A DNA stretch of 64,000 bases. Source: Solen grandis (taxonomy: Eukaryota > Mollusca > Bivalvia > Adapedonta > Solenidae). Below are positions 55,086-64,000 of this stretch, piece by piece (position 1 is the stretch's first letter; each line of letters starts with the position of its first letter). A model generated the notes under the pieces. It made no database searches. It saw nothing but the letters and a program-made list of their open reading frames with translations, and was not told where the DNA came from. The translations under genes and the position numbers were made by a program. The DNA lies in assembly GCA_021229015.1 (NCBI GenBank), contig CM037778.1:15319504-15383503 (forward strand), in the 5' to 3' direction.

Positions 55086-57484
55086 TTCACTTAATTTTGT
55101 TCAGAAAATGTTGTCTTAATAATGGTCTTAAATGCTTAAAGTGTCAGTTTTAAATTTAACTTCTCATGCAGTGATAAACTTCACCAGTTTCTATTTAAAA
55201 TTCTTCACATTTCTCACCATGCTCTAAGCACATGCTACAACAATCCTTCAGGGTTGTGAAGTGCTTGGCAGTAGAAAAAACAATGTGTCACCAATATTGT
55301 ATGTACAAATGTACATTGATAAGACAATTGATTTTCCAACATCCAACTGGAAGGATGAAATTACGGATAGCATTTTAGACAGAGTGACCAAATTTATGTA
55401 GATACATGTATAATATTGAATGCCCTGTACTGGTCAACAGACTTTTATAAAGCAGCAGCCACTGCATGGAACACGCAATCAGAAAAAGAAGTGAAATTCT
55501 GTGTCCTTTATGTATGACACTAAATGATGCTTTAGCAGCAGCTCAAGAATCAGATTCTTCCAATTGTATTTTCAAAACGGTATGATTCCTGCTCATAAAG
55601 AACAGGCACGGGATCTATTTTGATGACCCCCTTAGGTCTTACCAAGTAATGTCATTTATAATCTTCAATGGGTCTACTGTCCTCACTGGTCATGAAACTG
55701 TTGGGAGCTAGGTTTGTTCATAAAACATTTAGTTTAGTCTCTAATCCTTTAGTGCAAGTAAACTATTCCTTCTGTTCACAACCCCCTTTTCTTCCTACTC
55801 CCATGCGACAATGAGCAAGTCCTCAAAGTGGCAGGTGCAAGTGTCTTAAGTGTTGTTTAATACCGTAAAACAATTAGAACATCAGATTTAAATCATGGCG
55901 ATTCTTTTAAATAATTTAAATATGAATAATGCAGAATGATAGTCAGGGTTTTGTTCATACAATTAAAAACTTTAATACAGTAATCCTTAATTACCCTCAA
56001 AAATGTAAAAAAATGTGTACATATCTGGAAATAAAGAAGAACAAAATGATCAAATGATGCAAATGACTGTATTTGAAATCAAAATTAAACTAAACTATTA
56101 GAAACAAATATTGTTTAAGAAACTGATAGTATTACAAAGTTTGTCATTTTAAAAAGTGTGGAGTAAGTCTTTGTTTCCTCAAGACAGTAGATGCTATGGA
56201 TAGAAAAGTCCGGAGAGCAGCAAACAGGAAAACGTGTAAAAGTTATACCCAGTATAAAGATGCTGATGATGATGCGGATGATAAAATTATTTAAGAAGTT
56301 ATACAAATTGTTTTATGATATAAAATCTGCTCAAAAGCTTGTCTGCATTGTTAACCTAAAGACCTATTCAACAGATATGTAAGCTGTCCAAAAAAAATGT
56401 TTTTTTCCTGTGACAAGAAAACAACAACAACAACAACAACAGGTGAATGGGATTTGAATGAAATCTTGCTGAGACGCTTCACGTCTTGGAGACAATTACT
56501 GACAGATGCTTTACATGAGTATCACTCATAAAAGTGTTCTGTGATCTAATGAAAGATATACATATTGGGTTTAATCAACAATAAATTGAAGAGAAAACTT
56601 AGTATATTTATAATTGACATGAGCAATTTTACACATCTCCCATTATCTTGTTGTCACAAGATCATACACATAACTTAACTCTTTGCTCTTTGCGCATACC
56701 TATATCAGAGTTACGAATCTCTGTTTACCTACATGAGGTATTGTCATGGACATTGGTTTCTTTATGTTGTTCATTGACAGCACTTAAAACTGTCTTTAAT
56801 AACACTTGCGATTATAAAAATGTTAAGTTTTAATGGTGTTAATAAACTATTCGCACATTTTCAACTCAAATACATGGGGTCTGTCAACTTGATGCACTGT
56901 AGTTTAGTTATTACAGTAATACTTGTATGGCTCTAATAATATTAAGCATGCATTGATAAAAACATTTTTCAAAAGGTCAAAACATTGGTCATCAAAGTCT
57001 GTCATCATCCCTGGAATATCCCTTTGTCATGAATTTGTTTGTTATACCTAATGGACCCCTTTTTATATCCTTTAAAACTGGTGAAAATGATATTGATACA
57101 GTGTTGCATGAACTTATTTCCAGAATTCATATGATATGAGGTGGAATACTGTCGTAAGTCAAGTTACTACAGTGTTGTAATGATTTTCTTTTCGATGAAA
57201 CCTAACATTTGAAGTGGAAAACTGTAGAAAGTCAGTTTATCCTCAAAATCATGAATTCTATTAAATGCTGAAAAAAATACAATGAAGTTTATTAAAACTG
57301 ATATATAATGCAACAATTTTATGTTAAAACACTTGTTATATATCGAACACAAATAAATTCAGAAAGTTTTTTCCTTCTCCCGAACAATTTTAAAAAACAG
57401 AGTTACGATAGTTTTGCGTTGAGCCATCGAATTATATCGATATACAGTAAACTTGCAAGAAAAATCTAACTTCAGTTTGGCTAC

Positions 57485-57518
57485 CTTTAATTTCATTCCT
57501 GAACTTTTCTTTCTCAGC
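57485..57518 (-). CDS. Exon of the minus-strand gene (34 nt)
   Basis: TTTTGGAAG precedes the exon and ATTAAAG|GTAGCC follows. Entering in phase 0 it reads AEKEKFRNEIK plus one base, which completes a codon with the exon at 46108-46158. The 11 kb intron between them holds several mobile elements, including the two inverted-repeat elements. Confidence 0.5.
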
Positions 57519-58309
57519 CTTCCAAAACCAAAAGGAAATGCTCAAATTCCTTAGATATTGGAGTTGTACATAATAAGGGAGATCACCTTCAGTGTTCGAA
57601 ATTTGCTGTAGCCCGATAGCCCGGGGCTACCAATACCGAATTTTGGCAGATACAAGTCCGTCCGGGCTAACACTATTTCTGACACTAAAAATTGAAGAAA
57701 AAAATCTGCCAATCAAAAGCTTCAGAAATCAATTATTTTATATTCAAAAAACTTTTTCCTCACCTGGAATCATCATTAATTTTTGCTCCTTCAATATTAC
57801 CTATAACCGGTACCCGGTACCCGGAACATTGCATCCCTTTAAAATCTAAATATTGATGCGGCTTGAATCAGAATTTCAAGTTATGTTAAGAGAGAGAGAG
57901 AGAGATTACCTTATTGATCAAATGCGGCGGCCATTTTGAATATCGCCGATGGAAAAAAAAATAAATAAAAAAGACTGTGAAGGTGTCTTTGTGGAATGTC
58001 ATCACTTTGTTATGTATTTTCTTAATGACTTATTGAATCTTAAAACTTTTTTTTTTAAAATTCAATATTGTTTTAAATCACATATTTCAATGATTAGTTC
58101 ATATTCATGTAAACTTAGAGATGTGAAATTTCGTCCCCAATGATGAATGTACTGTTATCATAAAACCAAATATTTAAGAACTTTTTTTAGTGATTAAATG
58201 ATTGATGGAATAGTGTTTTTTTTTTTTTTTTTCTTCTTAAAAGTAATTGTAATATCTATTTTAATGAGAATGTCTCAAACTCTCCATGTTAGTGAAATGT
58301 GCTTTGGAC

Positions 58310-58347
<38 letters not shown>

Positions 58348-58612
58348 AGTAGCCTGAAAGTGCTAGTGGATTTAATTCTGAATTTCGTATCTTGTATATT
58401 CTGTCTTAAATCTCCCTCTAGTATATCAGCATAGAATTACCCAGTATATTTCTCAGATTATATGTGTTGACATAAGCAACAGCATTGGATGATATTTCTC
58501 TTTGGTTTTATATATTTCTGTCTTGGACATTTTTTTTTCGCTATCAATAAGATGTTTATGGTAGTCTTCTGTAGTACTTTGTTAGTGTATCCTTATTAGA
58601 AACATAGGTCTA
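57519..58612. other. Microsatellites, no gene
   Basis: (GA)n at 57889-57905, a T-run near 58216-58232 and (TA)n at 58313-58345. GGTACCCGGTACCCGG at about 57810 is a short GC-rich repeat. No exon recognised. Confidence 0.6.
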
Positions 58613-58855
58613 TTTAACCCTTTCTCTCATACAGACTCATTCTGACACACTCAATATACCAAATAAAGCCTGATCTGCAAAAAGCCACACTTTAATCTCA
58701 CCAACTTTAATAGAAAAATTTATATTACCATACCATTCAGAAGCAGCAAACAGCATAAAACCTGATCAGAATGAGAGTTGCTTGCAGGCTGATCTAGCTG
58801 GTTTTATGCTGTTTGCATAGGTCTTTTCATGGTATCCTCTATGGAAAGAGTTAAA
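58613..58855. mobile_element. MITE with central hairpin
   Basis: The ends TTTAACCCTTTC and GAAAGAGTTAAA are inverted. In the middle GCAAACAGCATAAAACC (58746-58762) pairs perfectly with GGTTTTATGCTGTTTGC (58800-58816). It has no coding capacity. Confidence 0.65.
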
Positions 58856-58968
58856 ATGATTTTTAATGTCCTTTTTGCGGGACATTGAATCTAAGAGTTA
58901 AATAGTGGAATCCATGACCTACACCCCCCCATTTATTCACCCACCAAGCATGTGCAGGCATCTGTTTT

Positions 58969-60502
58969 TAGCTCACATGAGCACAACGTGCTCAAGGTGA
59001 GCTTTTCTGATCGCCTTTTGTCCGGCGTCCGTCGTCCGTGCGTCCGTCCGTGCGTGCGTCCGGCGTCAACAATTGCTTCAAACAACATCTCCTCCTAAAC
59101 GGCTTGGCCAATTTGAAAAATATTTTGCAGGAATGTTCCTTGGATGAAGCTCTACTAAAGTTGTATAAATGGTTCTGGTCCATCGCATAATTAGGTCACA
59201 GGAGCTAAAAATAGATTTTAAAAATGAAAATTTAAAAAATCTTCTTCTCTGAAACCACAAGGCCTAGCCTTTTGATTTTTGGTATGTAGCATGATCTTAT
59301 GACTGTCTACCAGGATTGTACAAATTATGACCCTGGGGTCAAAATTGGCCCCGCCCCAGGGGTCACTTGATTTGGAAAAATTAAAAAATCTTTTCCGAAA
59401 CCACAAGGCCTACCTTTAGATTTTTGGTATGTAGCATCATCTTATGGGCCACTACCAAGATTGTACAAATCATAGCCCTATGGTGATAAATGACCCCGCA
59501 CCAGGGGTCACTTGTTTTACATAGAGTTATATAGGAAAATCTTAAAAAATCTTCTTCCATGAATGCATAAGGCCTAGAGCTTAGATATTTGGTATGAAGC
59601 ATCATCTTATGGGCCACTACCAAGATTGTACAAATCATAGCCCTATGGTGATAAATGACCCCGCACCAGGGGTCACTTGTTTTACATAGAGTTATATAGG
59701 AAAATCTTAAAAAATCTTCTTCTATGAATCCATAAGGCCTAGAGCTTAGATATTTGGTATGTAGCATCATCTTATGGGCCACTACCAAGATTGTACAAAT
59801 CATAGCTTATGGTGATAAATGACCCCGCACCAGGGGTCACTTGTTTTACACAGAGTTACATAGGAAAATCTTAAAAAATCTTCTTCTATGAATGCATAAG
59901 GCCTAGAGCTTAGATATTTGGTATGTAGCATCATCTTATGGGCCACTACCAAGATTGTACAAATCATAGCCCTATGGTGATAAATGACCCCCCACCAGGG
60001 GTCACTTGTTTTACACAGAGTTATATAGGAAAATCTTAAAAAATCTTCTTCTATGAATCCATAAGGCCTAGAGCTTAGATATTTGGTATGTAGCATCATC
60101 TTATGGGCCACTACCAAGATTGTACAAATCATAGCCCTATGGTGATAAATGACCCCACACCAGGGGTCACTTGTTTTACATAGAGTTAAATAGGAAAATC
60201 TTAAAAAATCTTCTTCTATGAATCAATAAGGCCTAGAGCTAAGATATTTGGTATGTAGTAGCATCTAATGGTTCATTACAAACATTTTCAAAGTCTTGGC
60301 CCTACGGTGATAAATGACCCTGCGCCCAAGTCTTCTCTGAAACCATATGGCCCATTGCTTAGATATTTGGTGTGTAGTATTGTCAGGGGTAAAATGTTTT
60401 AGATTGAGTTATATCAGAATCCTTGTCTGTTTAAAAACCTTGACATCAGTTGAAGCAATGGTACTCAGGTGAGCGATTCAGGGCCATCATGGCCCTCTTG
60501 TT
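58969..60502 (+). mobile_element. Type A element, C1 core, complete
   Basis: The tip TAGCTCACATGAGCACAACG and a GTCCGTGCGTCC patch are followed by about seven highly similar C1 monomers (GGCCTAGAGCTTAGATATTT near 59570, 59735, 59900 and 60065). The diverged terminal unit and CTCAGGTGAGCGATTCAGGG, the hairpin and TCTTGTTT close it. The central monomers are nearly identical, the sign of recent array expansion. Confidence 0.88.
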
Positions 60503-61123
60503 TGATAAGCCAGGCTGCCACAGTCCGTCACCGATATAGTTCAAGATACAAGTGTGCATATGTTTACTACATGGGATTGTATATTGCCATTCACAGTTAA
60601 TAAAAAAATGTTACACAAGTTACAGTTATACAATTACATAATCCTAAATACCAGAAATGATTCTTAATGTTCTCAATTATTCTTAGCATAAATTTTCCTC
60701 ATTTTTTTCTTTCTTTATTGTTTTTTTTGTTCATTCTTTCTTTATATCTCATTTATTTTGTTCGTTCATTTTTTTCTGTCATTTATTTGATCTTTCTTAT
60801 TTTATTTTTATTTGTAAAATTTATCATAAAAAGAAACGCAGAAAAAGTTTTGAATTAAAGAAATAAATTATGTATTACTAATTTCTTTCATTCTCAGATC
60901 TTCCCTCAACACATGTTAATGGTTTCATATTTTCAGGAAGACAATACATGTTGTATATAAAAAATTATGTTTGTCATAACAACAACTTTATTTTGCATAT
61001 GCACAGTTTTTGTAACATCAGCCATTTTAAGATATGTATAAAATGTTGCTCCATTGATAACCTAGCTCATTGGTTGTTGTGAAATTTATAAAATGGAAAT
61101 ATCACAAAATGGAATAAAAATAC
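60503..61123. other. No gene recognised
   Basis: AT-rich sequence, T-rich around 60690-60800. Lies in an intron of the minus-strand gene model. Confidence 0.5.
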
Positions 61124-61153
61124 CTTTCTAGTCTTTCCAAGTGCTGCGTCTAC
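61124..61153 (-). CDS. 30 nt microexon of the minus-strand gene
   Basis: CATATAG precedes the exon and CTAGAAAG|GTATTT follows. It reads VDAALGKTRK in phase 0, continuing directly from the 61733-61762 exon. Confidence 0.5.
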
Positions 61154-61732
61154 CTATATGTGGTGGAAATAAAGAAGAAATATACACGCTGTTCAAGTTT
61201 TAGTCGTTAAAATTAATTCTTAATGTCTTTTTGAATGTAAATTCATTTTCTTAATCCACAGAAACTATTCAAATTAATAATGATTTGACAAATTAAAAAT
61301 GTTGATGTTCATTAATAGATCTGGATCTATATCAAAAAAGCAAAACACGACTTTGCTACTTATAGCATACTAAACTAGTCCCTACGAGTATACACCCTCC
61401 ATTTAAAAAAAAATGTAAAAATTATGAAAGTAATGGATGGTGGTTAGGACCCCCGATTGCAGTGACTTTTTTAAGCATGGACCTTTGTATTATGAAAAAC
61501 ATAATGCTTTATAAATAACATATATAGCTACCATTTTAACAACTCCATGACTTTTTATGTGTGCATATGGCCAATATGCCAATGGCACATCATTGAATAA
61601 TTGAGAGGATTTATTTTTACGTTTGAAAAGAGATGATAAGCTTATGATAGAGTTGAATGAATATTATTTTGACGAATTTTTAGAATACAAGTAAAAACAA
61701 TTGAAATATGAAATTCACATATTTATACTTAC

Positions 61733-61762
61733 AGCCCTTTTACCTCTTGACAACATGAAGAT
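61733..61762 (-). CDS. 30 nt start-codon exon of the minus-strand gene
   Basis: CATTGTAG precedes ATCTTCATG, and AAAGGGCT|GTAAGT ends the exon. The ATG at 61756-61754 starts MLSRGKRA, followed in phase by VDAALGKTRK from the next exon. Later exons add AEKEKFRNEIK, an acidic DDDD block and the cysteine-bearing segment at 45.3 kb. The assembled protein would be at least 90 residues. I recognise no family. Confidence 0.5.
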
Positions 61763-62334
61763 CTACAATGCAAAGAAAAAAGAATGAGTCAACCAATTAA
61801 ATTACTTTTTTTCTTTTTCATTTTTAAAATAAAGATAAATAAATAAACAAACGAACAATATATAAATACATATTTTGAATTTAATGAATAATCAGCATCA
61901 TTTTAATATTTAATTCATGAAATTGGTACCTCAATTATTTTATTAGTAGTGAGATTTTTTTTTTTCAGCAGGAAAAGGTATGAATAAGAACGAGTCCGAA
62001 TCAACTGCTAAGAAGTCTCAGTATAAACTATTCTATTTTCGAAAATGTTAATGCGTGAGCAAAATTAACGAATAATGTTTCTTTATTTATTTTGTATAAG
62101 ATACAATGGAATTAATCTCTGCTTCTTACAGTAACATGAATGCACTGCGTTTAAAAAATTTAAATCCTAACTGCCCGCGAAAACGTGTGACTTTTTTCTA
62201 TCTTAACATGCCAAACACACGTTCGAATTGAATTAATTCCACAAAAAAACAACATTTACCTATTTTCAAATATAAAAAAATGTTCTAGAATAATTTATTG
62301 AATTATTAATGAGACCAAAATAAAACTAACGTAC

Positions 62335-62480
62335 CTTTAAAATGGAAATCTTTCCCAATGCAAGGTCAAATGAAGACACGTGGTGGGTCGTAATCTCTAA
62401 ACCAAAATATGGAGAATTTATTGCGTCGACACGCTGATCGAACGACCCACCGGATGATACCTCCTAATGAGGACTCATTA
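62335..62480 (-). other. Probable 5' non-coding exon and promoter-proximal region
   Basis: The minus-strand sequence CATTTTAAAG|GTACGT is a strong donor 570 bases upstream of the start-codon exon. The preceding bases contain CACGTG (an E-box-like site, 62378-62383) and no ATG. The upstream limit is arbitrary. Confidence 0.4.
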
Positions 62481-62605
62481 TATTTTTACTTTTACGTTTT
62501 ATGAAGAAATAAGCATTTTGAGATGGTTGAAGATTATTGCCAAATGAGCCGTCCTCAATTGAAAATCGTGTCCTCAATCGTTGCTGTTATTAGAAGTTCG
62601 TGCCC

Positions 62606-62708
62606 TCAATTGACGGTGCTTACACGAGCACAGATGGACGGACGACAGACGCCGAAAAAAAAGGCAATCATAAAAGCTCATCATGAGCACGTTGTGCTTA
62701 GGCGAGCT
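62606..62708 (-). mobile_element. Isolated type A 5' end
   Basis: GGACGGACGACAGACGCC, AAAGGCAATCATAAAAGCTC and GCACGTTGTGCTTAGGCGAG with the final CTA form a reversed 5' end with no core to its left. It joins directly to the truncated array that follows. Confidence 0.65.
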
Positions 62709-63497
62709 AATTATCTAAGCTCTAGGCCTTATGGATTCATAAAAGAAGATTTTTTCAGATTTTCCTATATAACTCTATGTAAAACAAGTAACCCCTGGTG
62801 CGGGGTCATTTATCACCATAGGGCTATGATTTGAACAATCTTGGTAATGAACCATTAGATGATGCTACATACCAAATATCTTAGCTCTAGGCCTTATGGT
62901 TTCATAGGAAAAGATTTTTTAAGTTTTTCCTATATAAGTTAATGTAAAACAAGTGACCCCCGGGGCAGGGCCAATTCTAACCCAAGGGTCATAATTTGAA
63001 CAGCTTTTGTAGAGATTCACTAGACAATGCTACACGCCAAATATCTTAGCTCTAGGCCTTATTGTTTCATAGAAGAAGATTTTTAAAGTTTTTCACTATA
63101 TAAACCTATGAAAAATAAAATGACCCCTGGGGCGGGGCCAATTTTGACCCCAGGGTCACGATCTGAACAACTTTTGTAGATGTTCATCAGACAATTCTAC
63201 ATACCAATTATTAAAGCTCTAGGCCTTACAGTTTTGCAGGAGAAGATTTTCTAAGATTGCATTTTAAAAATCTATTTTTAGCTCCTGTGACCTACTTATT
63301 CAGCCAATCAAAATAATTTGAACAACTTTGATAGAGGTCATGATAAGGATGATTCCTGTGAAGTTTGGTCAAATCCATCCAGTGGTTTAGGAGGAGAAGT
63401 TGTTTAAAGGTAAAGTTGACGCAAGACGCACGGACGGACGACGGACAAAAGGCGATCACAAAAGCTCACCATGAGCACGTTGTGCTCAGGTGGGCTA
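62709..63497 (-). mobile_element. Type A element truncated at its 3' side
   Basis: Four C1 monomers (complement of CTAGAGCTTAGATA, with GGGGCGGGGCCAATTTTGAC) lead to the patch GCACGGACGGACGACGG and the 5' tip GTGCTCAGGTGGGCTA. The 3' tip is replaced by the 5' end at 62606-62708. Confidence 0.75.
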
Positions 63498-64000
63498 AAA
63501 AGGGGCCATAATTTGTAACATATTTCATCAAGAGTTATCTACCATGAAAGTATGATACCCCTAAACATATTAAAGATGTTTCAAGTCAATCCCATGCCTG
63601 GATACTGAGATATTAGCATAAAAGTACCTTGCATGCAAAACTTTTACCAAAATTTCTAAGTAAAATAGGGGCCATAATTTGTAACATTTTCCATCAAGAG
63701 TTATCTACCATGAAAGTATGATACCCCTTAACATATTAAAGATGTTTCAAATCAATCCCATGCCTGGATACTGAGATATAAGCATGAGAGTATCTTGCAT
63801 GCAAAACTTTAACCAAAATTTCTAAGTTAAAAAGGGGCCATAATTTGTAACATATTCCATCAAGAGTTATCTACCATGAAAGTATGATACCCCTAAACAT
63901 ATTAAAGATGTGACAAATCAATCCCATGCCTAGATAGTAAGATATTAGCATGAGAGTATCTTGCATGCAAAACTTTAACCAAAATTTCTTAGTTAAAAAG
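63498..64000 (+). repeat. Tandem 166 bp repeat running off the window
   Basis: GGGGCCATAATTTGTAACAT begins at 63502, 63668 and 63834, an exact 166 bp period. ATCAAGAGTTATCTACCATG and TTGCATGCAAAACTTT recur in each unit. Probably the core of a further element whose ends are outside. Confidence 0.9.

Larger units (their letters stand above)
52898..57425. mobile_element. 4.5 kb element with long inverted subterminal repeats
   Basis: Left tip GGCTTAACGCAAAACTGTCG and right tip (reverse strand) GGCTCAACGCAAAACTATCG match at 24 of 26 positions over the first 26 bases. Further in, ACTGTCGTAA and ACAGTGTTG motifs occur at 53085-53165 on the left and 57145-57230 on the right in mirrored arrangement. 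TCGA lies at 52893-52896 and 57427-57430, a possible short target duplication. The interior has no frame over 85 codons, so any transposase is gone or supplied elsewhere. Confidence 0.6.

Noticed and set aside
57589..57700. hAT-like start (CAGTGTTCGAAATTTG) followed by a GC-rich GCCCGATAGCCCGGGGC block
   Set aside because: No matching inverted end or target duplication was found downstream, so it could be chance or a truncated fragment.
59381..60132. Long minus-strand open frames with a recurring peptide (SSRPYGFIEEDFLRFSYITL)
   Set aside because: They arise because nearly identical C1 monomers lack stops in one frame; the peptide repeats only because the DNA does.
1..64000. GTCCGTC/GTCGTC patches as CpG-island promoters
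   Set aside because: They are a fixed internal part of type A and B elements, found just inside each 5' tip, and do not mark gene starts.

Overview
This is AT-rich eukaryotic DNA, best read as nuclear genome from a bivalve mollusc. The grounds are many copies of a dispersed element whose cores are tandem ~160 bp monomers (recalling pearl/BIV160-type repeats of bivalves), mollusc-style tRNA-derived SINEs, a DIRS-like retrotransposon, and several families of animal DNA transposons. There are no operons or bacterial features. A run of 100 N at 44949-45048 is an assembly gap. All family assignments are by eye from translated motifs and termini; no database search was possible.

Roughly a third of the window is made of about 18 copies of one element type (called type A here). 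Its 5' end is a short palindrome around AGCTCACCTGAGC, followed by a GTCC/GTCGTC-rich simple-sequence patch and tandem monomers of 145-170 bp. The 3' end is an inverted copy of the 5' tip (CTCAGGTGAGCGA) followed by a hairpin (GGGCCATCATGGCCC) and TCTTGTT. A second type (type B, tip GTGTCGCCTGC) has the same plan with different tips. The layout fits non-autonomous Helitron/Helentron-like elements; no Rep-helicase gene is present. Copies insert into one another (13188-16018) and into older repeats (591-2010; 33740-35052).

Between them lie remnants of larger elements. On the minus strand are a DIRS-like retrotransposon with inverted terminal repeats and an internal complementary region (36484-41205), a Mutator-like transposase gene split by a 1.45 kb hAT element (26276-29622), a ZBED-type hAT transposase (32372-33595), a DDE_Tnp_4/ISL2EU-type transposase (42216-43154) and a type-B DNA polymerase fragment (12355-12866). 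A degraded transposase-like gene lies on the plus strand (16807-17420). Two adjacent terminal-inverted-repeat elements (51399-52880 and 52898-57425), two small MITEs and three SINE pieces complete the set.

The cellular-looking genes are few. A minus-strand gene with tiny exons runs from about 62.5 kb down to 45.25 kb and perhaps 44.8 kb; its exon phases join cleanly, but I do not recognise the product. A plus-strand 3' gene end lies at 11258-12349 and contains a duplicated, damaged exon. Two minus-strand exon candidates lie at 5.7 and 7.2 kb. The most unusual genes are at 21647-23063: an apparently intact RNA 2'-phosphotransferase (Tpt1/KptA) reading frame next to an SGNH/GDSL-hydrolase frame. 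A second SGNH copy (41451-42060) is split by a SINE, so the SGNH unit at least is multicopy and may be mobile.
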